Source: Archilochus colubris
Lineage: Eukaryota > Chordata > Aves > Apodiformes > Trochilidae
NCBI GenBank assembly: GCA_023079485.1
Contig: CM041085.1
Location: 92,205,115 to 92,269,114, forward strand
Reading direction: 5' to 3'
Length of the DNA: 64,000 bases
Under the pieces are notes generated by a model. It had not been told where the DNA came from, made no database searches, and was given only the letters and a program-made list of their open reading frames with translations. Below are positions 25,242 to 37,416 of the stretch, in pieces; position 1 is the first letter of the stretch, and each line of letters begins with the position of its first letter. A program made the translations under genes and the position numbers.

Positions 25242-27846
25242 TCACTGTCAGCAAGCAAGTTGCTTAATGTTGTTTACCACATGTCTTCATAAGGTCAAAA
25301 TTAACATATGTAGCGCACATTTTAACAACTGACACTGTGATGCATCAAGCATGAAAGAGGTCAAGGGTAAGTCAACTAATAATGTCATCTTATCCTTTTG
25401 TAACTCCAGACATTTTTTTAAAATCTAGGTTTCTATTGGCTCAATTTCTTTTATGAATTTTTTGGCTAGTATATACATATAAATATATATCAAAGGGTTC
25501 CTTTATGGGGTGAATCAGTGCAGGGACATTCTCTGCCTTTCCCTTGTAGGAGCTGATTTCCTACTGCACCACGTGCTCCAGTATTCCAAGTAAACCAGCT
25601 CCTGAACTCAGGCACTCAAGTTTGTTGCTTTATGTTTGATGGTATGAATATGCCCACCCCGAACACTCTGCTTATCTTGCCACAGAAGTCTGGGAAAATT
25701 CCTACAGATTTTACTTAGAGCTGTATTGGTTTATTGTGATTTGCTGAAAACCTTGTTTATTCTTTACATTTTTCTGTTTTTCAGGTGTAACCTTTTCCTA
25801 TTTCCTTTGAATCCTCCCCGTGACTGCACATCTCCACTACTACACAACAAAAAGCAATTTTTAATATAACTACATTTTTAAAAGTGGCTTAGGAGTAGTA
25901 GGTTAGCCTGTTTAGAAAGTGTTTGCTTGCTGTGAGCATGTTTTAAATACCTTACTTTACCTTACTTAGAAACCCTTTAAACTTTTCTGTGCATTTCCAG
26001 ACAGAAGAGGCTGAACAGCATTTTGTCTTTTAGATTTAAGTCCTGCTTCCTGATGCTACCAACCCATATCACTGTATCAAAAGCGTTACCATTGTTGCTG
26101 TTGAGGGTGTGCTGATCAACTAAACAAACCTTTTAGCTGTCTGATTTGACAGTGACACATCCATAGCATTCCCTTTATAAGTGGAAGTGCCACAAGCACA
26201 TCAGAGTGCCATTATACTATGCACTCAACCTTCTTCCAAAGAGAGGTAAAAATCACACCTAACTTTTGTCCATAGCTGCATTCAGAGGAGGCATATGCCT
26301 TAAAAGAGCATTTTGCAAGGCAACACAACCAGCTAAGAGTGTAACTGGGAAGAGACTGGATTGCATGCAACCAGCCTGCTAGGCACAACAACATAGCAAC
26401 TGACTGGAAACAGCCTTTCTTCATGGCATTTCAAGACCTTGTAGCCAAACTGAATTAATCTTGGCATAGGAGTTAACTGTGGTTTTGTGGTTTCCCTCAC
26501 AGTGAATTCATGGGTAGCTCAGGAGCTGAAACTGAAAAGATCATGGAGCATCTTGGGCAAGTCACAGTCAAGCCTCCCCACATACAAAGCACAAAACACC
26601 AAATCTTACTCGGAAAGGGACAAAGAGAGATTGAAGTAATTATTTCTCCCCTTCCTTGAGCACACAGTCATTCTAGACTGTAAACTGCAGGATAAAAGGC
26701 CTAGCGATAACTCTATTATGGCAACAAATTATACACTTTATCTAAATAGAGGAGAGACATTGTAAGAAGATGTTGTCCTTCCTTTCCCCACCCTTTTCAA
26801 TTAATTTCTATTGCACATGTTCACACACACGTTTCAGCCACTGAAGTGTTTACGGATGCACTCGAGCTCGAGCACGTCCTCCCAATTTAAACCCGGGCAG
26901 TGACGCAGAACCCAATTTATTTCACGGCAAGGGAAGGGGAGTGTGACATACTTGCTCAGAGTACTTCTGAAACCTTGTCACATCTGTTTAAAGAGGTAAT
27001 GTGGCCTAGCATCAAGCAGATCTGCATGATAATCAATTTTTTTTGTTGGTTTTGTTTTTTTTAAATTGGCACCAGAAATGAAAAGGTGGTTTGTACATAC
27101 AGCAACCTGTCACTGAAGTATAAACCAAGTGTGCCTCAGGAAACTCAAGATGCAAGTGCCCTGAAGTGGAGACAAGTACATTTGGAGAAGTGTCCACCTC
27201 TCTTATAAATTAGTCATTAGTTAGAAATGAAGTTAAGGTACCCAAATAAAATCTATTTCCTTGTTGCCTAAACCTTGTTTTTTTTCTTTCTGGGCTCTCT
27301 TTAATACTGACTAATTTCTGCAAGGAGAATTGCATCACAACTACATCACAAAACCTAGGACTCTCAAGGTACAGGAGCTGGATTTATACCAGGGTGTTAA
27401 TTTCTTGTAACAACTGGTTACCATACCAAATTGATGTATGTTCTTTCTCATGCAAGACAGAAACCTTAGTATATACCCTGAAGTTAGATAGAATTGTATC
27501 ATTTGAGGTATATTCACTGAGGTAAAAGAAAATATGTGCTGACTGCCTACAAATGTCTCACAGACTGGTCAGCATTACAGTACAATGGTAATTATGTTTC
27601 ATTAATCACTCAATTAATCCCTGATTCTTAGTAAATAAGGTTAGTAAATAAGGTTAATAACATCGGTACGTGTGATACCCAGGGACCAGTCTCAGTCAAT
27701 AAAGGGAAAACCTTTATGGTTAAACTGTTAGCAGCCACATTGTTTTTTCCTGCCAGGAAAAAAAAAAACAAGAAGCCTCTTGCAAAACACCAACTAGATT
27801 GTTATTGTAACTTTTTTTTTTTCCAAAAAACATTTTTCATGTTTAC
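25242..27846. other. 5' part of FAM83B intron 2, with a small CpG-containing patch
   Basis: This is intron sequence downstream of the FAM83B donor in gene orientation. It is mostly AT-rich. A short patch at about 26845-26935 is richer in CpG than its surroundings and includes the 12-bp palindrome CTCGAGCTCGAG at 26861-26872. A small tandem repeat of TTAGTAAATAAGG lies near 27630-27655. A- and T-runs at about 27759-27770 and 27811-27821 flank the exon end. Confidence 0.55.
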
Positions 27847-28290
27847 CTTTCTGGCATCTCGTATCATCTTCCGAATAGTTTCCTTTATGGTGTAAGGTTG
27901 TGCTCGTGGTGGATGAAATAGCAGATCAACATTTGTACCACCAGAAATTCCAGGCATCAGGTAGGGCCAGCCTAAGTCAAGGTTTGGAGCTTCCACATCT
28001 GATTCAATGGGCCAGTACGTTCCCGAGGAAGAAGTGTCATCAATGGCATTGTTAGAGGAATAAATAGTGTTTTGGGGAAGTTTGTGAACATTGTTCAAAA
28101 TATAGTCGATTTCCTCATCTGCTAGGAACTCTGAGCATCTCTCTTTGGAAAGAAATTCCTTGTAGGCTTCTAAACCTCCTTCAATTAGAGCATCAATAGC
28201 TACTCGGTACCATTCCTTGTAATGAGGTTCAATATAGTTGTCTGGTCTGCATTCATCATGTAAGGATGACAGCAAAGATGAAGTCTCCAT
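27847..28290 (-). CDS. FAM83B: FAM83B, first coding exon (N-terminal 148 residues)
   Basis: The translation begins METSSLLSS and contains [26 protein letters not shown] and [15 protein letters not shown], which I recognise as the N-terminus of FAM83B. In the family this is the start of the DUF1669 domain, a phospholipase D-like fold without established lipase activity that binds casein kinase 1 isoforms; FAM83B is also linked to EGFR/RAF-MAPK signalling. Only residues 1-148 are here, so the later part of DUF1669 and the long disordered tail lie on other exons. The chosen ATG is at 28290-28288 in strong context (A at -3, G at +4); the frame extends two codons further to a GTG that is not used. 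The coding part is 444 nt, phase 0, ending in AAG before a consensus donor, GTAAAC, at 27846-27841. Read-through past the donor gives meaningless residues. No frameshift or stop is present. Later exons were not found in the window. Confidence 0.96.
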
Positions 28291-28350
28291 TTTCACATAT
28301 ATTTTGTACCAAGTCTCTTAAACTTCCATTCGTGAGCTGATGAAATGTAC
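28291..28350 (-). promoter_or_regulatory. FAM83B: FAM83B 5' UTR portion of exon 2, with two minimal upstream ORFs
   Basis: A polypyrimidine tract followed by GCAG places the splice acceptor with AG at 28352-28351, so the exon begins at 28350. The 60 nt before the start codon hold two upstream ATGs. The first, at 28329, encodes Met-Glu-Val and then TAA (ends 28318). The second, at 28298, is a start-stop element, ATGTGA (28298-28293), ending two nucleotides before the FAM83B ATG. Such elements often lower or regulate initiation at the main start; that effect here is inference. Confidence 0.75.
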
Positions 28351-31300
28351 CTGCAAAGAGAGAAAAGTAAGAAAAAATATTTCTAGAGATCTATGACATG
28401 CACACAAATATTATTCAAAATACTTTTCTGATAATGCTGCTCAAAGTTTTACCAGCACCTTCCAAGAACATAAAATTATTTGAAAAGACTCAGGGATTAA
28501 TACTGTCAAGTTAATATTAAAGAGCTTCTATATAAGGCAAAATTAAATGCACAATTAAGTGGTTTGATGAAGTTACTATATTAAAAGCTATAGCAGAGCT
28601 CATAATACACTGAAGATCTGTACCAGTAACACCAATACATACCCAATGCATATTCCAATATGCTACTGTAGGTTGAGGTTCAAAACTCTTTTTATAAAAA
28701 CAGAGAAACACTTCAGAAAACAACTGTATTTGCTACTTATTGATGCATTCATTTTCCTCTGCAGTGCATTTCTCCAGCGTCTTTAAAACAAGAGTCATTC
28801 AAGCCCTCCTTATCTATCTGCTCTCCCATGCTGATCTAATCCATTTGTTGCTCCCAAGCAGGACCAGCCTACCTCATTTCAGTGAGTTATGAGGAACTCC
28901 AAAAAGATTTCTCCTCCCACATCTGGGATCAAACTCTGAATCAGCAATCTGATGTCTAGTTTCCACCCTGCTCATTCCTACTGCCAAAAGGAGCGGCTGC
29001 TTTAATCTTACCTACTTCTTTTTCTTTTTTTTTCTTTTTTTCTTTTTTTTTTTTTCCCCCAAAAACATTAATAATAAGTTGTTTACTGGTAATGACTTGT
29101 AAAATAATTCTTACCATCTTTTTATTTCATTTAACTAGGGCTTACAGGGTTTGTTCCTGCTTCAGCAAATTGGGATTTAAGGGAGAGAGAGGACAAATAG
29201 AAAACATTTCTTCCTTCACGTTTGTGCACCCTTACAGGGCTCCAGCAATTCCACCATTCACCTTAAACCTAATCTGTAATGAACTACTCAATGGGCAGGT
29301 AAGCCAAACACAAAAACAAAACCAAAACCAAAAAACAAACAAACAAACAAAGGCCATGTAACATGTTGTAACCTGATGCATGGTAACACTGTTTCCTCTT
29401 ACAGGGCTACAGCATCAAGCTTTAGCGAAAGGCCGCAGAAGTAGGAAAGGCAGAACAGTTTCCATAGGCATATATGAGCTATAGATTGAAAGTTTACATC
29501 GGGTTTGCCTACAAGCCCAATTGATAGGATGGCAGTACATGATCAAGGAATAGTAGTAGAGAGTTCTGATTGAATTTACTGGAATATAAACAAAGTCAAG
29601 ACTTTTCAGGCATTTTTGCAAACAGTGAATCTGCCTTCTACCATGCGCTGGGAACAATTTAAATCTTCTTGAAAGGAAATATAAATTAGCTGCATTAACC
29701 CAAAGTAATGAAATTAAAAATCTCCATACACTACTGATACTCCAAAATCCAATTAAATGTTCAATTAAACCAAGGGACTCGGTTTTCTGAGGAACTTGGG
29801 AAGTCTGAGGTTAAAAAAAAGACCAAGAAAGAAAAATCCAGATCTGAAGCTGGCATCAGCATGTCATATGAAATAATTCCATTTGAATCCTGTCTTTCAG
29901 CCAAGTTGCAGGATAGATCTTCCCAGATAGGATTGCTTTCGAGCCTGGGGGAAAGGAGTGTTTCTGGCTGCTTCCAGAGTAGCTCTTTGTGGTGAACTGG
30001 AAAGCAGCAAGCAAAAGGGATCCAACTACTTTCCCTGATTGAGAATTACATATATTCCTGTGACAGATATTCAGGGCTTTGTCCTACACTGCTCTCACAG
30101 GTAAGAAACAAAATGTTATCAAATAGGAGTGATACCAATTCACTTTGACCAGATACAATGCCAGGTGACACAGAACCAAACAAGTGGTACAGCCAAGACA
30201 GATGGATTCAAAGGTCAAGCTCTTACAGAACCATAAAATTAAAATGTCTGCATCAGTGTCCCATGGAAGCCAATAATCTGGAACAGGTTTTTAAGACATT
30301 TTAAGAATGTCTTAAAGACTTAAGAAGAATGAAAAACTTCTAAGAGCACAAAATATGGAGTTGCTTAGCTGAGCTGTTCTTAAGAGTCTGCAGATTACTG
30401 AGTGACTTTACAAAGAATCTCACACACTGTTCCTGACAGTTCTCTAAACAGTACAGTAAAACAGTCTTATTCTAAAATGTAAGACTAAATCAAATTTTAC
30501 ACAGGCAAATTAATGGGATGGATATACTTCTAAAACAGGAATTTTGCCATCAATTGCATATATACAATTGAGAAAGATGTAAGTGTTTATTTCAAAAGTT
30601 GTCTAAATCCTTTTTTAATTCTTCTTGCCCTTTCCTTTGGAAATAGTATAAGGGAACAGAACTACACTTAATACGTAAAGTTGTGCAATATAAAATGTTG
30701 AATGTTTTGAACAAATAAAAAACAGATTGCATGTGTGTGCTGGCTTGTGTGGGTTTTGTTTTGTTTTTTAATTTTGATTTTGGTTGGTTGGTTGTTTTTT
30801 TTTTTAATATTATAATATATTATTTGACTTATCACTGAAATAAATGAATTAATTAATTGTGGCAGAGAATAAATGCAGTATCTTATGCTCAGAATCATGC
30901 TGAAAGCTGGGTATAAATAAACCATAATCTGGAAAAGGTGAGAATTCCTGTGCAGAGTCTTCCAAACATTGATAGTTACTTTACAGTGAACATCTTTGAT
31001 GCTGATCTTTGATTTACAAGTGCTGTTTAAAAAAAAAAAAAAAAGCTTAAAGCAGTGCACATTTATACAATAAGTAAACGTAAACTCTGTCAGTATGGTA
31101 AGACATCATAGCAAGTGAGACAAATTTAAAAAATTCTAATTCTGGTTTTTGGAATTAAAGACATGAGAAGAAACAAAAGAAAAATTCCCAAATTAAAATG
31201 ATGACTCCAGGTATATTTGACACAAGCTCTGGATGTCTTTACACATGTATTTCCGTCTTTGTAAGGTGAGACATATTTTCTAGGAAACTTACCTTTAAAA

Positions 31301-32513
31301 CCACTATAATTTTGGATAGAAAGGCAGAGATTTAGACAAAATTCCAAAATAAAGTTTTTTTGTGTCTTCTTCAGTCATGTACAATGATTTCTGCATAATC
31401 ACCTTGATACTTAGAAGATCCTCCTCAGGTCAACAATTTTTTTTAGTAAAATTGTACACAATGAGGCCCATCTGTGGAAGCTTCAAGATCTTTATCAGAC
31501 TTCATGTACATGGTTATCAATTCTACCAGCACCAGGAAAGTTGTTGTTCATCCTCTGAGAAATAACCTTGGCTTTTAGTTCCAGCTCAGTGTATCAGTCA
31601 TCTTCTCTAATTAGACACAGGGATTAGTTCCTTAAAATATTTTTATTTAGTGTCATTAATGGGCTTAAATTGAACTTAAACTTCAATCAGCTGCTAAAAC
31701 CAAATCTTTCACTGCAGAGCACAAAGTCTGAAGCCTGCCCTGTGATCATCTTGTCCTTCTATGAGCAACATGTGCAAACCTTTCCAGCGTCATTACCAGG
31801 AATACAGCAAAAACAAAGCTTTTCCTTTGAAAGAAAAGTAAATGTGGTTTTTTTGCAGAAAGATTAAAGTATCCCAACTTCCACAAAAGCGGCACGACAA
31901 ACACCTGAACAAAATTATGCAAAATTCTGTGGAGGTTCCATGAGCACAGTCCTCCAGGCTACGGCGAAAGGCAAGTAACTTCCTTGCCTTATTAATATTC
32001 TCAGAATTTGAAAAATTTTCTATTCAGCAGTTTTGAGGAGCAGCTCTAACCTCATGCTTGTACAGCCAGTCCTTGGCCAGGCCCTGGCCATGGTGCTCTC
32101 CTGGGGGAAGTCCTTATCTCTTTTGAGAAGGAAAATCGATGGCTTTAACAGTTTCTACAAAAAGTTTCAACCTTGGCCCCTCAGTAAATAAAATTTAAAC
32201 TACAGGACTATCTTGTCGCAGTTCCCTCTCTCAGGGATGGTTTTTGGGGAATCCACCTGAGCACCTCTGACCCGCGGTGCTGCTGAGGAGCCTCCCCACC
32301 ACTTAAGGGCCTGGTGTGAGCACCCTTCAGCAGAATAAAGTTTTACAGCAGCTGCCTTCCAACAACCTTTCCATTAAGGAATTCTATCACGAACAAATAA
32401 CAATTACCTACATTAAGCAGAGACAGGCAATTATTTCAATATTAATGAAAATACAGTATTTTCCGTGGATGCAAAGGGCATCAAATTCAAGTGAAAATCC
32501 ATACCACAAGTGC
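28351..32513 (-). other. Presumed FAM83B intron 1
   Basis: About 4.2 kb between the exon 2 acceptor and the CpG island. It contains simple sequence: a T-rich tract at about 29018-29056, an (AAC/CAAAA)-rich tract at about 29307-29350, TTTTG/GGTT-rich sequence at about 30750-30806, and an A-run at about 31028-31043. No other exon or transposon was recognised. Positions 32035-32330 are somewhat GC-richer, grading into the island. Confidence 0.55.
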
Positions 32514-32561
32514 GTCTGCTGCTGCTGCTTCTTCTTCTTTTTTTTTTTTTTTTTTTTTTTT
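32514..32561. repeat. (CTG)n-(CTT)n-poly(T) compound simple repeat
   Basis: GTCTGCTGCTGCTG passes into CTTCTTCTT and then a run of 24 T (32538-32561). On the minus strand this reads as a poly(A) run followed by GAA and CAG triplets. It abuts the CpG island on its intron side. Confidence 0.95.
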
Positions 32562-32589
32562 GGTTTTAAAACCAGAAAGTTAAGTTTTC

Positions 32590-33510
32590 GGGCAAAACGC
32601 AGGCAACCAGGTGGCACCGCCACGTGCTCGGGAAAGCCTCAGCCTTGAGGACACCGAGCCTGTGTCATCCCCGACCACGGCGGGGCCGCAGGGCCCCCGA
32701 AGCCAAGGGGTGAGAGCGGACCCCGAGGGCCACCCGCACCGCTCGCCCCTTCTTCCTCCCAGCCCCCCCGCCGCTGAGCTCAGGGTCCCCTCAGGTGCCC
32801 GCAGCCGGAGCCTCTCGCCGCCTCCATTTCACAGTCCCCGCGTCCCCCTTTCAAACGCCCGGCGAGGCCGCTGGCGGGACGGGGGGGGGCAGCTACCACC
32901 CCACCTGCCCGTCTCCAGCACGGGGCGGGCGGGGGCAGAGTCTGCCCCTACCCCTGCCCCTACCTCTACCCTTACCCCTGCCCCTAACCCTACCCTGCCC
33001 TGCCCCTGCCTGCTCCTGCTCCTGCCCGTCCGTCCCGGCAGACTCACGTACTGCGCCGGTGACCCGCGCTGAGGGTCTCGCCTCCGGATCGCCGGCGCGG
33101 TTCGACCCGGCTCGCTGGGATCGCGGCGGAGAGTCAAGGCGGCGCAGGGCTCATCGCAGGTACTTCCCGTCGCTCTCAGGCGCGGTGGGTGTGGAAACCA
33201 GTTACAACATGTCAGGACGGTGTCGCACCAAACCCGCCGCCGCCGCCGCAGGAGCGGGGCAAGGGCTTGTCTGAACTGGGGAAACCCGGCCCCAAGCGCG
33301 GAGCGAAGGGCAGCGCCTTCCCAGGGGCGCGGCGCGACCCCATCCCGGCCCGCCCCGGCCCTCCCCGCCCTATCCCGCCGGGCGGGCCGGCAAGCCGAGG
33401 GCGCCTGCGGTCTTGCGGGGCAGGGACCGGCCCGGGCCGAACACATCGGCGGCCCCGCGGGGGGCCTCTGGAAGCGGGGTGTGCGTGTGCGTGGGAGAGG
33501 CAACTCTCAA
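32590..33510 (-). promoter_or_regulatory. FAM83B: CpG island, presumed FAM83B promoter with non-coding exon 1
   Basis: Composition switches abruptly from AT-rich to strongly GC-rich with dense CpG, then back at about 33510. It is the only such island in the window. GC boxes are visible at 32922-32935, 33365-33370 and 33380-33385; I see no TATA box at a convincing site. The island lies upstream of the FAM83B first coding exon at a distance suiting a short first intron, and FAM83B is known to start with a non-coding exon. The best minus-strand donor I see is GTGAGT starting at 33047, after CGCAGTAC, so exon 1 could end at 33048. Bidirectional promoter activity cannot be excluded. Long GC-rich open frames on both strands here are typical island artefacts. 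Confidence 0.7.
32944..33029. repeat. C-rich/G-rich minisatellite, (CCCCTR)n-like, telomere-like in part
   Basis: The tract is made of CCCCTA and CCCCTG hexamers with variants, including CCCTAACCCTACCCTG and, at its end, CTGCTC units. The minus strand has many GGG/GGGG runs separated by 2-3 nt, which is a textbook G-quadruplex pattern. It ends about 20 bp from the proposed exon 1 donor and would lie in the first nucleotides of intron 1. Confidence 0.9.
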
Positions 33511-34211
33511 GGCTGGCTTGAAGAAAAAATAAACCCGTCAGCCTCGAGTCACGGTTTCCTGGTTAACTCTGGGGAAACAAGTCAGGACAGGGTAGCGATA
33601 CCCGTTCGAGATTTTTAAATTGGGTTACGTAGAGGAGCCCCCTTTGCTTAGCTCAGCTGCTTTAAAATGCTCCTGTCTTGCTCCTCATGTCTCAGGTCAC
33701 AGAAACTGACTTGAAGGCAGGGCCTCCATTCTGCCTGGGGTGCTGGCCCTGCCTCCTGCCAGCATCGCCCTCCTGGCCCATGACGACTTTGAAAACATTT
33801 GAGAGCCCTCTCTGAAAGGTCCTGCAGAAATACCATCATCTTTTTAGTAGGATCACGCAGCAGCCAACACATCATGAACAGCTCATTAACAACATGTCAC
33901 ATATGTGCGTGACTGAAGGACACTGAGGCTTCAGTACACCGAGTTTTCTTTCCCTATTTAAATTTATGGCAATGGAAAACTTTTTGTAGGCTTTGTCCTA
34001 CAAAATAGCCTGTGGTGCATGACTGCAGGCTGCTTTTTCATGAGCCATTATGCAGGGTAACCTGACAATTATGCTTTATCAGTAATAATTCATCCAGTAT
34101 GGTTTTAAGCACAAACATTTTTTCTAGCCTTTACTGCCCAATAGTAAGCACTGAGTATATCCTGCTTCTGAAGCTAAGCATGCTTTACTGTGACTTTCTG
34201 ACAATTTTCTG
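33511..34211. other. FAM83B 5' flanking sequence
   Basis: Composition falls back to moderate GC after the island. No gene or repeat was recognised. A GC-richer patch at about 33710-33785 has no identity I can assign. Confidence 0.45.
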
Positions 34212-34406
34212 AGAAAGAGAAGAGAAAAGAAAAGAGGAAAAGAAAAGAAAAGGAAAAGAAAAGGAAAGAAAAGAAAAGAAAAGAGAAAAGAAAAGAAAAG
34301 AAAAGAAAAGAAAAGAAAAGAAAAGAAAAGAAAAGAAAAGAAAAGAAAAGAAAAGAAAAGAAAAGAAAAGAAAAGAAAAGAAAAGAAAAGAAAGAAAAAA
34401 GAAAAG

Positions 34407-34439
<33 letters not shown>

Positions 34440-34601
34440 GAAAAGAAAAGAAAAGAAAAGAAAAGAAAAGAAAAGAAAAGAAAAGAAAAGAAAAGAAAAG
34501 AAAAGAAAAGAAAAGAAAAGAAAAGAAAAGAGAAAAGAAAAAAAGAAAAGAAAAGAAAAGGAAAGAAAAAAAGAAAAGAAAAGAAAAGAAAAGAAAAAAA
34601 G

Positions 34602-34632
<31 letters not shown>

Positions 34633-34737
34633 GAAAAGAAAAGAAAAGAAAAGAAAAGAAAAGAAAAGAAAAGAAAAGAAAAGAAAAGAAAAGAAAAGAA
34701 AAGAAAAGAAAAGAAAAGAGAAAAGAAAAGAAGAGAA
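34212..34737. repeat. (AAAAG)n pentanucleotide microsatellite, about 525 bp
   Basis: Tandem AAAAG on the plus strand with sporadic variant units (AAAAAAG, AAAGG, GAGAAAAG), especially in the outer parts and around 34390-34430 and 34530-34625. It is strictly purine on plus and pyrimidine on minus. Phe-Leu-Ser-rich open frames on the minus strand are translations of the repeat. Confidence 0.98.
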
Positions 34738-37364
34738 TATATGAACTACCAAACAACTATAGTTATATATATATAAAAGTATGATTCTGGTGGTCATCAG
34801 GCAATGACTTTTTCTGTACAGTTAATTAAGGTAATGGATTGCACAAAAGGAAATGGTTGATTTCAATATACTCATGGACTACCCTTTTAGACACAGGATC
34901 ACTTGGATTAAATGATTAGATTGTTCTCACACCTGAAAAAGAATTTCCCTGGTTTTGTTGAAAAACGAATGGGAAAAACTGATGCAAAAAGAAACAAACT
35001 TCTAAAATGTACATAGTCATTTTTAGTTAGTACACAGCACATTTTTTTTCCCATGAAAAGTCAGGAAGGAGACTGTTTCTGTGGAAACTTGCCTGTAAAG
35101 AGGTGGGGCTATGTAAATTTCTGGAAGAGCAGATCTATTTTCTAAGATTGTTTTGGAAAGGTAGACAAATTATCACAAAAGCATTTCTGACCTTGACTGA
35201 ACTGGTTGGACTTTTATTACATAAAATTTACAAGTATTACTGGGTGTTTCTTTTAAAGAAGTCCATGATTAAGTGCTGGTTTAGCATAAACAAAAAGCTG
35301 TAGTGAGATCAGTAATAGCATTCTAAATTAGAAAATCTGCATGGAAAAAAAGACATACAGGGTTTTTTTGCTACATTAGTATCAGTACAAGAATATTAGG
35401 GTTTTTTGTGCCTTTAAAATGTGAAACGGATCTAATACTGTGCTCTTAAGCAACACACACATACATGTGAACAATAGAGTCTAAAATGACAACAATAATA
35501 TCAGTATTAATGAGGCATTATTATTGTGGTTGTTACTAAGGAAAATGTTGAGCTCTCTAAATTACAAATGCTCTGTCCCAACTTTAAACTTAGTGGATAA
35601 ACAAAGGGATGAGTAGAACTGGAGGAAACTTAAACAGATTTTTTTAAGTACTGAGAAAGCCCTTGCACAGAAGATAGGAAAAAAGGGGATGGCAAATGAT
35701 GCTGTTGGAGATTCTTCTACAGCAGCTGGGGGCTTTATCAGCTGAAGCTGTCAAATAGCTATACAAGACCAGGCTTTGTGTAAAACCTAGCTTGGACAAT
35801 GTGCTTTGGAAACCAGCTATCCACAATAAACTGTCAAAATAAAGAACAGTTTTACTATGCAGGTAGTAAACTTTTGGGTCTTACAGCCACGGGAGGCAGT
35901 GGAAGCAGTATGAGTAAACTCAGAGGTAAGACAAATTCCTGAGCAGTAGGTATAAAACTGCATTCTGAAAGATAAGGCAGGGATATGCTCTTCACCATCC
36001 TTACTCTCACAGTTTTGGAGCTGCAGCAGTTGTAGGGGAACAGACTGCAGAAACTGATCAGGTTCTCCTTTGTCTAAACAGCTTTTCCTTTTGCCACTGA
36101 AAACATAATATTAGGCAAGACCATTTGAAGCATCCTATCGATTGGGATTGTTTTACTGGAATCCCACTGATTCATGAAGCCTCAGAACTGCAAATAATTT
36201 ATTGATGTGGTCATAGCTTGTTTATGGGAAAAAAATACTCAGCCCTCTATGTTCGATACCACCATCTTGAGAACATAATCAGAAAGAACATGGGTTGTCT
36301 TAAGTCATCTGAGTACTCAGATGATGGTACTGGTGGATGATCATCTATGTGACTTTCATCAGTTTCCAGCTGTCAGTTCTGAGACTTTTTTTTTTATTAT
36401 TGACAGATCATCTTGCCTTGTATGGGTCTAGCTGACTGCAAGCAGAAGATAAAAGATTGTTATCACATGTACTATGACACTAGTCCATAAGTTTATCATA
36501 TGAATAATTATTAAGGATAAATATTTTTTATGAATGATACTTCTATTCCTATTGCATGCTCAGTGAGATTTAATTTAGATTTACTAAAGGAGACATTGAT
36601 TTGGAAGCAGTAGATGTTTATGCAAGTCATGACATCTATGAGTTGAGGTTTATTGGATTTTTAAACAGATGAAGAAAGAATACAGTCCTGAAGACCAATA
36701 CTATTTACAAATCAATGACCATCTCATCTATAGCATAAGCACAAAGACTTCATGAGCTAATCTTAAAATCAGAGGAAACATAGTGCTACAGATATGGATA
36801 TAAAAGGAGCTGCACTGTATTTATGTAAAGCTAGATGAGTACTGATATTAAAACCTCATCTTTCATAAAGTAGCAGAGAAAAATGACACAGAAAAGTACA
36901 TATTAATGTGGAAAAGCCGGTGTTGTATTCTCAGTACATGCTTTTTCAAATTACATAACCATAACCTACTCTATTTGGTATCATATTCTTAAATCAGGGA
37001 TACTTTAATTTGGTCATAGTGACAATGGAAATACTTGGCAGTGTCTAAACACTGATCAGTTGATCAAATACTGCCCCCAGCTTCCATCAAGAAATGGTCA
37101 GTAGTTGAAACAAAATGAATTGAAGTCGAGATCTTTTACTGCGGGAGGGTTCCTAACCCATAAATGGTGGTCTGGGTATATATGGTTTATACTATATGAT
37201 AGTTTTTCCATCCTAGATCATGTCCTGTGTCAAAACCTTGTGTAAACCCAATGAAATGACTTCAGAAATTTTAATTGTGAAAAGAATCTGAAGGGTTTGT
37301 TTAGGAAATTAATAATGAGAATTTAATAATATTATGCAAACATATTATTTTGGAGACACAAACA
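34738..37364. other. Intergenic AT-rich sequence
   Basis: Upstream of FAM83B in gene terms. No exon, RNA gene or transposon was recognised. Confidence 0.45.
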
Positions 37365-37416
37365 AGTAAATAAATAAATATATAAATATATAAATATATA
37401 AATATATAAATAAAAA
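37365..37416. repeat. (TAAA)n-(TATAAATA)n simple repeat
   Basis: TAAA units pass into about four tandem copies of ATATATAA-type octamers, then AAATAAAA. Confidence 0.92.

Noticed and set aside
1..27846. Search for later FAM83B exons (rest of DUF1669 and the long C-terminal exon)
   Set aside because: No frame matching the remaining domain or the long terminal exon was found; a small exon could have been missed by eye, but the large last exon appears to be outside the window.
32611..33618. Several 110-224 codon frames on both strands in the CpG island
   Set aside because: GC-rich sequence has few stop codons; the frames overlap one another on opposite strands and show only Pro/Ala/Arg-rich composition without a domain.
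34124..34797. Minus-strand frames of 207-210 codons rich in Phe, Leu and Ser
   Set aside because: They are translations of the AAAAG repeat; both frames are open only because the unit lacks stops.
36300..36325. Palindromic CATCTGAGTACTCAGATG
   Set aside because: A short perfect palindrome without termini, repeats or context; expected by chance in a window this size.
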